Assembly (NCBI RefSeq): GCF_030936135.1
Contig: NC_082595.1
Span: forward strand, 105,317,334 to 105,381,333
DNA length: 64,000 bases
Direction of reading: 5' to 3'
Source of the DNA: Gavia stellata
Taxonomy: Eukaryota > Chordata > Aves > Gaviiformes > Gaviidae
In this document: one piece after another, positions 1-16,810 of the stretch
Position numbering within the stretch: the first letter of the stretch is position 1
Layout of the letters: each line of letters begins with the position of its first letter
The notes under the pieces: model-generated
What the model was told of the DNA's origin: nothing
The model's input: the letters and a program-made list of their open reading frames with translations, nothing else
Database searches by the model: none
Program-made: the position numbers and the translations under genes

Positions 1-3000
1 ACTTCTCTCTTTTCCTTTTATGTTTTCTCCTTAATAGCTCCAGTGTCTTTTAGCTTGGATGTAACTAAACAATACTTGATGTTTAATTGGAAAGGTGGTG
101 GTGTTCAAGAACTCTCTAGACCTCATGGAAGCTCAATTTAAATACTTCATATTAATAACTGAAAACAAAGCAATGTATTCTCAATAGAACAAAACATTTC
201 AGATGGACATAAAGCAAATTTTTTTCATTTTCTAAAGTAAAATGTTTCACTCTTTCATTCCATTCAATCCTGAACTGTATTTTCTTTAGAATTTTGGATA
301 AAATTGAACAGAACAATCCGTTATTTTTCTGCAGAAAAACATCCTTTGTTAGTGTGGTCATGATATGTATGTTTTGGCCATTTGATTGTTAGAAACAGAT
401 TTTTACTGACTTCATATGGCAAGTTACTCATATAGGATGCTACTTTTTCAGTTACACTTACGGGATGATAAAAGATAGTGTGACCTGTGATAGGGAGCTG
501 TCTGGTCTACAGCAATTCCTGTGAGTTATGCAATGTATTCGCCATCTCTGTCTTTGCTTTTACAGGTGATAATATTACACGTTTTGCTGTAGACTCTGAA
601 ATCTTCCGGCTTTTCTTTGCTGGTGTAATAATACATTTGTTTATGTAGTGCTTCACTGTTAGGTCCACTCTCAGCTTGTGTTGTTTTCCACTCTGTTGTG
701 CTATTGGGGTATTTTTGGCTGTATTTATCTTTGTTGTTTGTGTCTATGGATTGACTACTATTTCTATTTGTAGTATCTAAACTGGCTTAATTTACAGTGT
801 CTTTTGTTTGCAGCAGTCCTGAGTGTGAAAATACTTTTGCTTTTCGAAAAATGTTATGTTCTGTGCAGTCCATTCTCCGACTCCTGCTGAAGTCAATGAG
901 AACTTTGTAAAAACAATGCAGGGACAAACCCTACACAACGTCAGGCACAGCTGAGCCAACAAGTCCTGGGAGCAAGGATTGGGATCCCACTGACCTCCCT
1001 AATTACTACTTGCTTCGTTTTCTCCTAACTTCATCATTCTCCATTTCCAGCTACCATACAGATTCTAGTGGGAGCGCAGAGGAGTGTTTGGTTGTCCGAT
1101 GATGAGAATACCATCAGAAAATGTGAAGGGCATGGGTTTAAATTCAGGCTGGAGGTGAAATTGAACTCTTGGTGCTTTTGGCAAGTGTTTATGATAGAAA
1201 AGGTGGGCAGTTGCACCCTCTCTGGCAAGCACCCTTTAAGAAAGATGAACCCTTCTCAGGCTTGTGTTTGTCCTTAAAATCGGAATCAAACATCTACATC
1301 CAAAATGGATGATGATGTTAAATTCCAGGAAGAGCTGAAAGCTGAGGTGCATCCTTGTACTTACCGTGTCCTGCTAGCTGACTATAGGCTGCACTTCGCT
1401 CAGCACGCAGGCTTGCTGTGTCTCACCTTCTGGAAGTGCCTGTTTGTCTCCGTTGCCTCTTTAAGAAACTTCTGATTCTTTTTCTGTCTGTCACTTCAGT
1501 AAAACTCAAGGGGAGAGTCACTAGTAGGTGATACTTATCTGAATCTCACCCCTTTCTCTAAGATGTTTCCCCTAAAACATTTATTTTACATTCTCCTTGC
1601 TTCTTCCCTTCACTAGCCCAAGACATGAGCGGCTTGTTAAATAGATGAAAATAGATACAGGCACTTGGAAATTCCTATTGTTCTCCAGAGAGACGACTGT
1701 CTAATGTCCAGCAGAGCAATGCCTGAGACCCATCTGTCAAGATAACAGCTGCCACTTTTTCCATAGTTAGTTTATAAGATCACCGAGATCAAAACTTAGA
1801 GATGGAAAAGACCTATTTATACTAACAAACTGTGCTGTTAATAGCTCCTTTCCACTGTGGCTCTGAAGATACTTTAAAGGCTTACTGAATGAAGCCTTTC
1901 AAGATACCTAAGGCAAAGTATATTAATTAATAATATTATTGCTGGATATGCTAGCAGCTCTCTTTCTGACCTTGGTGAAACCACAGTTGTCATTTCATAG
2001 GGAATAAAATGAAGGTGAGTTATACTTACACAGCTGCCTGGTGACAGAACCTGTTCTTTTTGACATCCAGCATTTTGCGCTGATCACAAACCTACACTGT
2101 TCTGTATTTTTGCAGGATGCTCTGGAGAATAGTCCCGAGTGCATCATTCAACTTAGTTTTAAATTACCGTGATCCAGGTCTTAAACTGCTACATATATTT
2201 TTGTGCTTTTGTTACTGTCAGGGGAACTGTGCTAGTTTACACCAATGAGGATCTGCAACAACAAGAAGGGTGAACAAAATTAGGAAACAAATGTGGCAAA
2301 AGAGGAATTTCATAGCTAATATTATTTCAGAACATACTTTCAGAGTTTACAGGCAGAGGGATATTTATGACACTGCTCGGATCTGCCTTGGAGTGCGTGA
2401 GACACTGGTTACGTTGAAAACAATACTACAAAAATACTCCTTTTTGTGAAAGCAAGTGCATTCCTAGTAGGTTGGAAGAACAAACTGTACATCTATAGAA
2501 AGATTTGTTCCTTTGGTGAGTGTATCTCATATACCTTTTAAAAAGACAGCCTAGAAAAATAATGGTGTCTGAATAAGACATTCTTCCACTGAGCTGTTGC
2601 AGCCAATGATAAAGAATGCTTGGCAAAATACTGGGTTTATCTAATCTTAATAGTAGGCTGAACTTCTGACAACATAATGAGGGTTACCCAACACGTAACT
2701 TGTTAATAAACCCTTCTCAGAGTTCATTCAAAGACTAAAAGTGGCTTTTGTCTTCTGTTATTTCTACAGCATGTTTACTGTATGTATTACTATACAATAA
2801 GCGACTAGGTAGATCTGCAGTCACCGAGTCTAAAGGACCTTAGGCAACATAATCCATAGGAAGGCGTTTGATAGGCAAACCAAAACCAACTTGGTTTTAA
2901 ACTGCATTTTTTCACTAATCATCTTGACTGTGATCAAGTCATTTTGGGTGGAATTAATCTCAACTGTCTTTAGCTACCTAGAAGTTTATGGTCTGTCCAT

Positions 3001-6000
3001 GTCAATGGAGAGAGCGCCGCATCTAGAAGCCTGTCCTTCTCCACTCTTGAGCAAGGGATTCGTTCCTTGAGTGAAACAGCAGTGTGTTTCACCTGATTAT
3101 CCTGGAAACCGTGAGTGTTACGCTGAAGTGAGGCCCCATGGCGGCCCCAAATTGGTGCCAGTGAAGTCATGTCTCATTTTCCCACATGGAATCGCAGGCG
3201 GGAGGAGATGATTCCCCAGAAATTCTCCGAACACTTGTGAAGGGAGGGGGATATTGCATAATGCTATCCAGGAAGGTTATACCGCATCTCTAAAATAAGA
3301 CACATTACAGGAATGTCTGACCAGTCTGGATCAAAAAGTTGGATACCCTGAATAAAAAGCGTTTGAATTCTGCATTATGTATGTTTTATGTACATATGAG
3401 ATCATGATGGAACGGCAGTGTCTGCCTCTGACTTATTTAGAGTATATGTAATCTTGGCATATTGACTGTGCCTTCTTACATGGCTCAGTCAACACCCATT
3501 TGTATAAACTGTTTTCTTCTCTGGTTGCATCTCGTGTGTGTCTCTCTTTTTCCAAGAAAGTTTTTCTTTTTCCCCTTCTTATTTGAGAACAGAGTAGTTG
3601 CTAAGTCCTTTGCACGATGTTAGGTGGTTGCTGTGTTTGTCAAGATGAGTTTCAGTAAAACACTCCTCTGTGAATGAGGTATGGCCATGCAAAGTGTTAA
3701 GAAAGTTGGATGTGACAAAGAAAGGGCTAAACAGGGGCCTGCAGGAGAGAAAGAACATTCATTCACAAGGCATGTGGGGAGAAATGTTATTTTTTAGTTC
3801 CAAATGCCCCAAAAGCCATTTAACATCTTGGTGTTAAGTGGTAACACATTAAGAATATACTTTTTCCATGTTCAGATTTATTGTCCTTGGCATGCACAGC
3901 CTCTTAATGCAGTGCTCTACTAGAGATGAGTAGATTTTTCACTAGGCTGTTGCTAGCTCTAGCCAAGGGAAGCTGAAGTATTGCACTGATAAATTAAGAT
4001 TTCAGCACAGATTTTATTCAGAAGGAAACAGAGGCACATACTGGAAGTCTAGATAGTTGAAAATGAAAGGATGCCTAATCTGGGAACAGCTCATCATTAC
4101 AGCACACCTAACCGCTGATGCAGTATTGTCATATTGGGTTGGGAAGGAGTTTCTTCTGGCAGGTCATTCAATATCCCCTTTCCCTGAGCAGAGGAGGAAT
4201 TAACTAGTGGGAAAGCTGGTTCTTTGCTCCCAAAACCCCTCTCTCACATGATCTCGGAGCCATGCTCAGAGCTTTCCCAAGAAATGTCCGAAAATCCTTT
4301 TCTGCTTTCTGTGATGTTTTTCCATGCTTCCTGCACCCAGATCTATATTCAGAAGCTTTGGTGACCTAGCTTGGGCCCTTCTTGTGCTGTACACTGAAAA
4401 ACAGGTGACTGTCATGTTCACCTATCTCAGTGAGGTTTAACCCCTACTGCAGTCTGTAACTTCTCAGTGGAAGGTCATCTGCACATTCATACATGTGCTA
4501 CAGGCTAAAATATCAAATCCATACCACCATTGCACAGGCACTCACAGAACAAAAATGAGGGGGGAAGGAAATACCTGTGTGTGTTGTGACATAGGATGAG
4601 ACTGAGAATGAAACCAAGAAGGAAAAAAAGAGATTAATTTTATTGTCCTGTTATCTCGGTGCCCTAGATGGCCAGAATTCTTTGGCCAAGCTCTGCTCCA
4701 TGTGTTCAGGTGGGAAAACTTGGAAAATGTCTTCTTTGTATTCCAGCCATGCTCTTGAACTGCTTTTTGTGCTTCTTGGCTGGTGCCAGAGGGCAGGGAC
4801 AGAAAGACCTAGCCTAGTCAGGAACATTCCCTCTCCCTCCAAAACCTGTGTGATAGGACATGGTATTTAAGGATAGAGATGCAAAGTATTTCTCTAGTAA
4901 TACATTCTCTCTAAAAAGTTGCTGTAGACATCTATTGTCCTACTCATTAGCATACCTAAATTGACCTGATTCTGCCATGCTTATTCAAATGAAATTTGCC
5001 TTATGCTGCAGAGCACGTGTATTTTACAGCTGAACTTTGTAGTGGTAACAGAATCAAACACTAAAATAAAATGACTGTTTTAAGGCAACAGGATACCAGA
5101 GGAATTGTTTGGTCTCCTTACCATTCATGTAGAATATGCTTATTGAGCCTCATATCTGCCTTGAGGGTAAATCTACTTTTTCTTCTCTTTTAAAAATATA
5201 CAAATCCATAAAGCCGTTAGGACAGAATAATGCCTTTCAGTAGAGTGAACTAGACAATTGCATGTAATTTTCTTGGCTGTGTAGTCAAGCTAAGTGCAAG
5301 GCTCTTTCATATTGTCTTGTAGTTGTACGCAACACTGATACATAGTGCATGGTAATGCATTATTGAATAGCTGTTGTGTCTTCATTGCATGCTGTCAGCT
5401 GTGTAATAAATAATTGATTGTGTTGCTCTTACTTCACATTAAAGATATATGAGTATATAATACATGAAGAAAATGAAGCAGCAAGGCTGCCTGTGTTGAA
5501 AAGATCAACCATTACTGAAGTGCACTGTGGTAACAGGAACTAAGGAGTGACCACCACCACTATCCATTTCCCATTTCTATACTTTGAGTCAGTGATTGTT
5601 TGTCATGGCAACAAATGGCACATTCAAATTGTTGCTGTTGCCTTTTTTTTTTAAAACAAAAAAATAATTGTGGTAAAGAGCTGATATGCTGCAGAGATGC
5701 ACCCCCCAGTCTCTTCAACTATTATCCCTCTAGACTGAAAATTCACCTAAGAAGATGAATAATTTTTTCTTAAGTGACTGTAAACTGTCAGAAAAATCCA
5801 GTCTAATCCAGGAAATCCTTTTTTTTTCTCATAAGGCTTTGTTTATATTAAGCAGAGGAAAAGTTAGCAGGGAAAAACTGAGTTTGTGTTTACAGTGGTA
5901 CTAAGCCTCTGTTGTTGAACCTTTCCCTTGAAAAGCCACACTTCCCTTCTTCAGTCCCCGTACAGGACACAGTAAGATGGCCCGCTATTCAAACATAGCA

Positions 6001-9000
6001 TAGGAAATGAAAACATCCTGCAGCTCATGTTCAACACTCTTTATTTCCATTACAACAATCATCATTTCTGATGAAAACAATTTTCATCAGTAAAATTGAT
6101 GCGACGCCAAATTTGTCCAGAAAAGAGTTTGCTTTGGAAGTCAAATCAAGGAAATCAGAGGTGTACGCTACTTACTGCGTGGTTGTTTGGAAGGAGGCTC
6201 GTGGCCAGGTAGAACTACAGACTACTGGGAGCTGTAGTTTTGATGAAAAGGTGTAAAACAGTGAACTGCGTTTTGAGGTAATAATGAAATGGCACATGAA
6301 GATTTAAGAGGTGTGAGATATCTGGCTTACGCAGATCTGGATTCTGATGGAATGAGCTGGGGAGCTGAGGCATGTTAGGTCCTCTAGGCAATTCCCTGGG
6401 AAGCAGAAACACAAGGCACCGACTGTATTTGCCTAGAAAAGCGTTGCCCAGATCTCTCCATTTAACACTAAGACATACGGGAACTGTTCTTGTTCCTGAT
6501 GGGAAACCACAAGTTTTTCTTTTTCAGGTGCGTTAGCACGAGACTCAGCCACGAGCTAGGGAGGAATGCCACTGAACGCAGAGGAGTTGTTCTGCTTTAC
6601 CGCAGTATGTCAGAACTGAGTCTTGAAGCGAACTGACCTATTTTAATGTAAAATGCGAATAACACCACTGAAATCAGTGGAGTTCTGCTGGTGTAAAACA
6701 ATCTGGGATGTGCTTTGTGACTTTATGGATGTGTTTCTCCCACCACTCCTATGCAATTATGCTGAACTCCTTTGCTTTGCTGAACTGTGTCTTCCTCTAT
6801 ACACTGTGAAGGTGTCAATGTTGACACAAAGGCTTTTGTACAGTTTCTAGAAACTTCCCAGTAATATATTTTCCAGACTAAAAGTGGATATTATTAATAG
6901 TTACAGATTGTAAATGGGGGGCAAATCAGAATTTCCAGCCTTTGTGACTTTATCTTGACAGAAGATTGACGTATTTTGACATAGAAACAATATTTTTTAA
7001 GGAAAAAAAGAAGCATTTGAGATCAAAAATTCTTAACCCACAGCAACACTAACTGCAGCAATTGCTGCCTCCAAGAGTGCTAGGAACCAAACTGAATGAC
7101 AAGTTTGTAACAGCACAGATTTATTAAAAGGCATAATTGGAAAGGTGCTTGCATTAAAGGGCATCAGATGTAGTCCCTGTCCTGAAGAACTTCTGGTCTA
7201 CATAAAACGAAAGAGGTTAGTGTCCTAGAAACACCTTCTGAATATCTGCCCCTCTTTCTGCTGCCAACGTATGTTCAGAAAATAGCTGTCTTCAAGTGTA
7301 TGTATTGCCTTTACATTCTGTAGGTAACTACAGTTTGAAAAAATAAGGTAATGGAGTACTTTGCAGATGAATGTTGCTGTTTTTTAAAAGTCATCTATTC
7401 AATTTATCCCTTTAATACTCGTAAGGTAAGTGAATTCCATTGTACAGGATAAAAGGAGAGCAACTAGTGAAATCAAGGGATTTGTCCGTCTTCTGCTTCC
7501 CAGAACGTGTCAACACTGCAAAGACAAATAATTCAGTAAACACTGGAGCCACTGAAGCCTGGGATGCAATTTGATCAACTTCATTTAGGTATGGATGGAT
7601 GAGTTAATATCTCCTCACTAGGGCCCTATAAAAAACTGGCAGTCTAACATTTAAAATTAATGTTGTTAACTTTTTTAACTTTTGTAAGCTAGTTGACTGA
7701 GAAGAATGATAAACAATTCCAGGAGGTTATTGCAGTCCTAACATCTAAATCTAGGTGGGGTGAATCCTTCTTGGAGATACGTCTCTTTCTCCATTAACTG
7801 TAGAAGTAGCCTAGATGAGAGGTTGAGACACAGTTTCTACCTTTGAGATGGCTGACGTTAGCAGTGGAATTTCACACATAAATTTTCCAGATTCAGGCAC
7901 GTAAGCTAGACAGGCTGTCTATGGAGGGCCTTCGGTGTTCTGTCTCTCCATCCATCTTTTGTATAGATAATGGTTTGGGTGTGGTTTGGGGCATGGTTTT
8001 GTTGGGACCATAGGTGTAAGTTAGGTGTCTAAATAGCTGGGCTGGCTCTGTGGATTTGTGTTATGTGGTTGGTTGATTCATCATTCTCAGGTGAAGGAAC
8101 CCTCTGGTAAAAAGAAACTTAAGACTGTGATCCAGCTGCAGCATTTATGTCTGTCTGTTCCTGACCTCTCCTCAATAATATAGGTTCTCTGTTAACAAAT
8201 AAAGATTGAGCCTTTCTCTTGGTAGAAGCAATTACAGGATCTTCTTCCTACACAGATTTCATTACATGCATAGGATCTTTATGTCATGTGAACGCTACTC
8301 CTCTGTCAAACTTGGTTGAAACTGGCTAAAAGATTCAAAAGTTATTAGGCAAGTACAGAGAGTGTCATTAGCCCTCTCCCCTTAGGAAACAGGCTTAAAT
8401 GACGTGATCTTAGCTGAGGTTGACTGACCTCAGTTAGTTTGCATGTTAAAAGAGTAGTGCAGACACACCTGTATTTTAATAAGAAACAATAGCTTGTGTT
8501 AAACCTAGACTGAAGTTTTGTTTTCACAGCTGTTTTAGCCCAAATGGCATTGTATTTTTGGCAGTTTAGATGGATCCCTAGTCATGTTCCTTAACCAAGT
8601 GATTCGTCTACTCTTTGATCTTCAACTTCAATGATTCAGCATGACCCATGATCTGAAACATCTCCTTTTCTGCAGCCACCTAATTTTTAAAACCTACTTA
8701 TTAATTAGGACACCTTGTAGATCAGACTGTTTTCAAATCCGCACAATATTCTGATAATTGAGTTTGTACAATTAATAATGCAATGGTTGTTACCTTTTAG
8801 AATCAAATGCAAGGTTATTATAACAAGTAAGCGTATAGGCATCTAGGTCTCCTTGCTCAGTCAAAACTCTTATTGATTGTTCTGACTTTGCAAAACAATG
8901 TCATTGTTCAGTTCCAGATTGTGGGGTTTTTTCTCCTTCTTGTTAGCTAGATAAATAAAGGTGCTAGCAGGCCGAAGACGGGCATCTGTCTTTGTTGAAG

Positions 9001-10179
9001 AATATTAACCAAATCAATTTTTTCACAAAAAGAAAATCAATTGATGCATTAGCAAGAGAGAAAATAAAACATTATGCTGTTTTAGCTCCCGGGAGTCTGA
9101 ATAGTCGACTCTTACTGTCAGAAATAGAGAGATAAAAAATATCTAAAGTTCAGATCTAAATCCGGATCGGAACTTCTCCAGGGCACGTGGGGACTCTGAC
9201 TCATTTCTAAACTAGATGTGCATTTAAAGGGCAGTCATATAAAAATTGACCCTCCTGCCAGAGCTTCGGCGAATATGGACACATCTGACTCTTTGAATCC
9301 CAGTTTGTCCTCCAAAAGCAATAAGGTGGGGTGATGACAGAGGAGGTTACATTCCTGAATTCATCACCTGATGACTTTTCAGCCGTTGCTGAAAATAGGA
9401 TGATGCTGTAAACGTAGGAGAAGCAGCCTGTTTTCTTCTACAAGGCCTAACACATCTTCTATAGACTTTTGATGGTGAAATGGGAGTCAGGCTTTATATG
9501 ATATATATATTAGACTAGCAAGCTCATGGGCAGATAGAAACATTATTTTAGATAGGAAACATTGTCCAGTAGCTGTTGTCAGGATCTTGGAAGAGTTAAT
9601 TCTGGTTCTGCCACCATTTTGATGTGTAATATTTAGTAAACCACCAGACCTTTAAGCTAAGTATTTTAATAGGATTTAGTTACAAAATGAAGTGAAAGCA
9701 TACTAAAGTTTTGTGGAACTTTGCACCTGAATCTGAACTTCCAGACTGAGGCTATTTTATAATAAATATCTTCTTCTACCTCCTTGGGCAGCTGTGAAGA
9801 ATAATTATTGTTTGCATACTGCTTTGAACATGCAGACTGTAATGACAATACTAAGTTTTACTATTAAAACTATTAAATATTGGGATTCTGTAATAGTCTC
9901 CTTCCATTTCATAGAATCATAAGGTTTTATGATGTCTTTAAAAATAAAATTGCTGTGAGGAAGGACTGCCATTTAAATTTAAGATCAAATACTTCAAAAA
10001 GGATTATATGATATGCCTGAGAGTTCCCCCGAGCTGCTTCTCCCTGCCTGCCCTCCTCCATAAGCAGGCTGGTTTTCTATATTACAGAGGAACCCATGTT
10101 TGTCTGTAGCTAGAAAGCCTTTTGCAGGCAGCTGGTGTGACTTCCCAGCCTGTGTGGAGGGGTTTAGGGATATCACTGA
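1..10179. other. No recognised gene: FKBP1B intron or upstream flank
   Basis: About 10 kb without any exon I can recognise. Open frames are all short (75 codons or fewer) and unlike known proteins, base composition is AT-rich, and there is no CpG island. FKBP1B exon 3 lies downstream on the + strand, so this stretch is either an intron of that gene or its 5' flank. I looked for the short second coding exon (around the TCVVHY motif) and did not find it. Only possible very old repeat fragments are visible, near 0.9 kb and 6.66 kb. Confidence 0.5.
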
Positions 10180-11083
10180 GCCAACCGGATGAAGTTCAAT
10201 AAGGCCAAGTGCCGGGTTCTACACTTTGGCCACAACAACGCCAGGCAACGCTACAGGCTTGGGGACGAGTGGCTGGAAAGCTCCCCCGCAGAAAAGGACC
10301 TGGGGGTGTTGGTCGACAGCCGGCTGAAGATGAGCCAGCAGTGTGCCCAGGTGGCCAAGAAGGCCAACGGCATCCTGGCCTGGCTCAGAAAGAGTGTGGC
10401 CAGTGGGAGTAGGGAGGGGATCGTGCCCCTGTACTCGGCACTGGTGAGGCCGCACCTCGAATGCTGTGTTCAGTTTTGGGCCCCTCACTCCAAGAAGGAC
10501 ATTGAGGTGCTGGAGCGTGTCCAGAGAAGGGCGACGGAGCTGGTGAGGGGTCTGGAGCACAAGTCTGATGAGGAGCGGCTGAGGGAGCTGGGGTTGTTCA
10601 GTCTGGAGAAGAGGAGGCTGAGGGGAGACCTTATCCGTCTCTACAACTCCCTGAAAGGGGGTTGTGGTGAGGTGGGTGTTGGTCTCTTCTCCCAAGTGAC
10701 TAGTGACAGGACAAGAGGAAATGGCCTCAAGTTGCGCCAGGGGAGGTTCAGGCTGGATATTAGGAAAAAGTTCTTTTCTGAGAGAGTAGTGAAACATTGG
10801 AACAGGCTGCCCAGGGAGGTGGTAGAGTCACCCTCCCTGGAGGTTTTCAAGGAGCGTGTGGATGTGGCATTGTGGGATGTGGCTTGATGGGCATGGTGCT
10901 GTGTGGTGTTGGGCGGTTGGTTTTTGGTGTGTTGTGGTTTGGTTTTTTGTTTTTTTGGTTTTTTTTTTTTTTGTGGGTGTTTTTTTGTTGTTGTTTTTGG
11001 TTTTTTGTTGTGGTTTTTTTTTTTAGGTTGGACTTGATGATCTTACAGGTCTTTTCCAACCTTAGTGATTCTGTGATTCTGTG
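10180..11083 (+). mobile_element. CR1 LINE, 5'-truncated, long open reverse-transcriptase 3' end
   Basis: A 5'-truncated CR1 retrotransposon. The frame at 10189-10887 (232 codons, no stop) encodes the C-terminal end of the CR1 ORF2 reverse transcriptase, with typical phrases such as [37 protein letters not shown] and [10 protein letters not shown]. The element ends with the diagnostic CR1 3' region (GGTTGGACTTGATGATCTTA, then TTTTCCAACCTTAGTGATTC) and two copies of the octamer ATTCTGTG. Between the stop codon and this end lies an unusual G/T-rich expansion. The open frame and clean 3' end suggest a fairly recent insertion. It cannot be mobile because the 5' two-thirds is missing. Subfamily not assigned. 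Confidence 0.93.
10915..11026 (+). repeat. G/T-rich low-complexity tract inside CR1
   Basis: Almost only G and T for about 110 bases, with T runs up to 14 and repeated TTGTTG and GGTTTTTT phrases. It lies between the CR1 coding end and the conserved CR1 3' terminus, where other CR1 copies have ordinary mixed sequence. Confidence 0.85.
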
Positions 11084-13366
11084 AATATATTGCATAATAT
11101 GTGTATGTACTTGCATCGGAGCATACATAAAATACGTCACTATTATACTGTGAAAAACTGAAGGAATATGACAAGCGCTAATGGTGAAGGTTATGATACA
11201 TACCTTATGGGCAGGTTATTCCATAATTTTCCTCCTAAGGCCTTATACACATCTTTCCAGTACCAACTTTGACAAATGTTGGACGTGGTCAACAGCTAAT
11301 TTGCCTTAATATGGCATTTGGTTTTAATATTGATGTAAAATATCTAGACACAGAACCCCACTGGAACGATCAAATGCTGTGTACTCATTACTGCAAGGCC
11401 AGAACGCCATCACCACTGATTTAACTACTAATAAATCTGGAGACCTCTATGTCTGAGCTAGTTGTTTGGACTTCCCTTATATTCATTGCAAAGAACTAGG
11501 CACTGCTAGGATGCAATTCATTATGTCCTAATGTAGAACCCTAGATTTGGTTAGATGAATTGCCCCCTGAAAGAGCATTTTTCTCTGACTTGATTATAAA
11601 GGAAAGCAGAGTAATTAGCTCAAAAGTAGCTGGCTACATCCTAGAAGCATAAAAGTTGGTAAGATGAATCCTACCCTTTTGGTCTTTGTTTTCATTCTGG
11701 CACATCGCTTTATATTTACCTTTGATTCATGACACAGACTTTTTAAGCAAGCAAAATATGCTTTTTGTTTGTTTGTTTGGACAATGACTGTTGTTTTTCA
11801 CTGAAAAATAAAACTTGTGCATCAAGCTGCTCTATTAGTATAGCTGCTTTAATGAAAAGAAACTCGTAAGACTGTATTTTTCATATTGGATCATAAAGGC
11901 AGTATTTCTCAGCATTTTCTGTCAAAGCTGTGTTTGTTAATGTTGTTTTCAACCAGAAACTTTCTCAGGTATTTGCTTATTAATGAACTTTTCTTTGTAC
12001 AGCACCTTGCATGGAAGAGTCATGGTATATGCCCAGAACACTGGCACTACAGCATTACAAAGAAAGGATTTATTCTAATATATATATTCTAATAGTCTAT
12101 ATTTTAATATTCTAATATATCAGCCCAACCTTGCAATATCCAGAGTACAGCATTTTGAAAGAGCAATTACCAGGTACTTTAAAGTTGAAAGCTACCATAA
12201 TTATCCACCATTTGAAAAGAGAATAAGAATACCTAATCACGTAGTGGTCTGTGAAGGTTTATTCATTTGCTGTAGAATCTGGGCATGTGTTCATAATACA
12301 TGGGTTGAAACAGTGTTGTGCCCATCAAAAGGAATGAGTAAGGTGTTCCTGTGACTGTCTCTTGTGGCTGAATGCAAATATAAAGAATGGGGGTAGTAGA
12401 GTGCTCATATAAATGTCCTTGCTATTTTTGTATTTTTGAATGCAGAGTCTTTCCTGTTCTTTCTGTATGAGAAGGAGACACATGCAGTCGTAATGTTGTG
12501 TAGAAGTTTCACATGGATGGTGTGGGATGGCCATGTTTGTGTCATGCACCTTATTCGAGTACTCCTGAGTAAATCAAGTAGGGACGGTAAACAGTCCAAG
12601 GTACCAAATATTCCTTTTAGGTATTCTGGTATAAACTTGCAGGAACACGTCAAAGGAGCTGCTCTGTACTTGCAGACATTTAACTGGCAGAAAATTTGGC
12701 TCAACAGTTCCCAAACCTGAATCTATGTCCCCACCCTCTGAAGTGGGTGGAAAGCTCCTGTTGGCTGTGGTGAGCTTTGGGCCACACATAGCAACAGTCT
12801 CCATGTACTCCGCGAGGACTATTCCCTTTAGTTAGCTACGCTGTTAAAAGAACACCTTAAAATAAACGGTAAGTATTTAACGAGAAGTAAACCTAGTCAA
12901 ATTTATGTTAAATTTGGTTTCTTTGTCTGTAGGCTTGTTTTAGGGAGCTTTTTCGTGTTTAGGAGCAGGCCTGGATCAGGCACCTGCGTTGGGATTCTCT
13001 CTGCTGCTGCTTCCCACTTGTTCCTTGCCTGCTTTTATCTACTTAGCCAGGAAGCTCCACTGTGCAAGCAACAGCTCTTCTGTATGTCTGTGCAACGTTT
13101 GGTACGGTATGAGTTGTAACCTACTGCATTAAGAATAATAAGAATATATTTCCATTTTAGAGCCTAAATTACTAGAAGGCAAAGGTAACAATATGGTACC
13201 ACTGCGTTTGACTCTCCTGCCTTATCTGTTTTGGATGAGGCTTGAAAGTGAAAATGGAAATGAGCAGCTGATGTGACCAAGACGTTAATTTCTCACTCCT
13301 TCCCTCCCCGCCGGCACTTAAATTTAGATGTAGCCCAGACTGAAACTGTGTGTCTTGTTTTGGCAG
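11084..13366. other. Sequence between CR1 and FKBP1B exon 3; nothing recognised
   Basis: About 2.3 kb ending in a polypyrimidine-AG acceptor at 13365-13366. It holds AT-rich stretches (for example 12073-12120) but no exon, repeat family or RNA gene that I can identify. It is most likely FKBP1B intron 2. Confidence 0.5.
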
Positions 13367-16237
<2,871 letters not shown>

Positions 16238-16810
16238 ATCTTCTCGAGGGAGTTGGCTGGAGACGTCTGTTAATAACCATCCGTTCTTTCTCGCCTTGCC
16301 AGCAGTGGGAGAAATTGTCACTGGAAATCCCAATCTTCCCTGCTCAAGCTGTCCTGTCAATAGCGCCTGCCGTTCGGTTTCTTACGCCTTCATTCTCTTT
16401 TTTAACTTTGTGGTGTCCGTATTTGCCTTTTATTAGAAGCTTTGCTTTGGAAAAATGTCTACCTTTGTGGCATTTTCAAGTTGTACATTTTATTTAATTT
16501 GCATGTAAGAAGAATTCACAGTGATGATTGAAAATATATATATAAATATAAATATATCTATATATTCCTTATTGAAAAACCACTGCCTTACTGTACACTT
16601 AAACCAAGAAAAAAAACCACAAAAGGTGCTCAAAAAAAAAAAAATCCAATGTACGCCTTGTACATGAACGGGCATTAGCCAAACAGAGTTACCTGCGCTG
16701 CCACTTTTCTCAACTTGTACGTTCTGCTTGCTGCTGTTTTAAAAAATACTGTCTCATTTAAGAATTAGAATTATATATATAAAACAATAAAATCTTGGTA
16801 CTTTACAGCT
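16238..16810 (+). other. FKBP1B: FKBP1B 3' UTR
   Basis: AT-rich 3' untranslated region following the TGA, running to the polyadenylation signal at 16786. It includes a (TA)n-rich patch at 16531-16565 and a 12-base A run near 16632. The exact cleavage site is inferred. Confidence 0.75.
16786..16791 (+). terminator. FKBP1B: FKBP1B polyadenylation signal AATAAA
   Basis: Canonical AATAAA about 550 bases after the stop codon. It is the first on this strand after the coding end, so cleavage is expected near 16805-16815. Confidence 0.7.

Noticed and set aside
6221-6243. CTACTGGGAGCTGTAGTTT, similar to the ZNF143 motif
   Set aside because: Isolated in AT-rich non-promoter DNA and lacking the CCCAGCAT part in full, so probably chance.
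9901-9932. CATAGAATCATAAGG, like a CR1 octamer tail
   Set aside because: No CR1 body follows on either side; the match is too short.
10219-10797. A 192-codon reverse-strand open frame
   Set aside because: It is the antisense shadow of the CR1 reverse-transcriptase frame.
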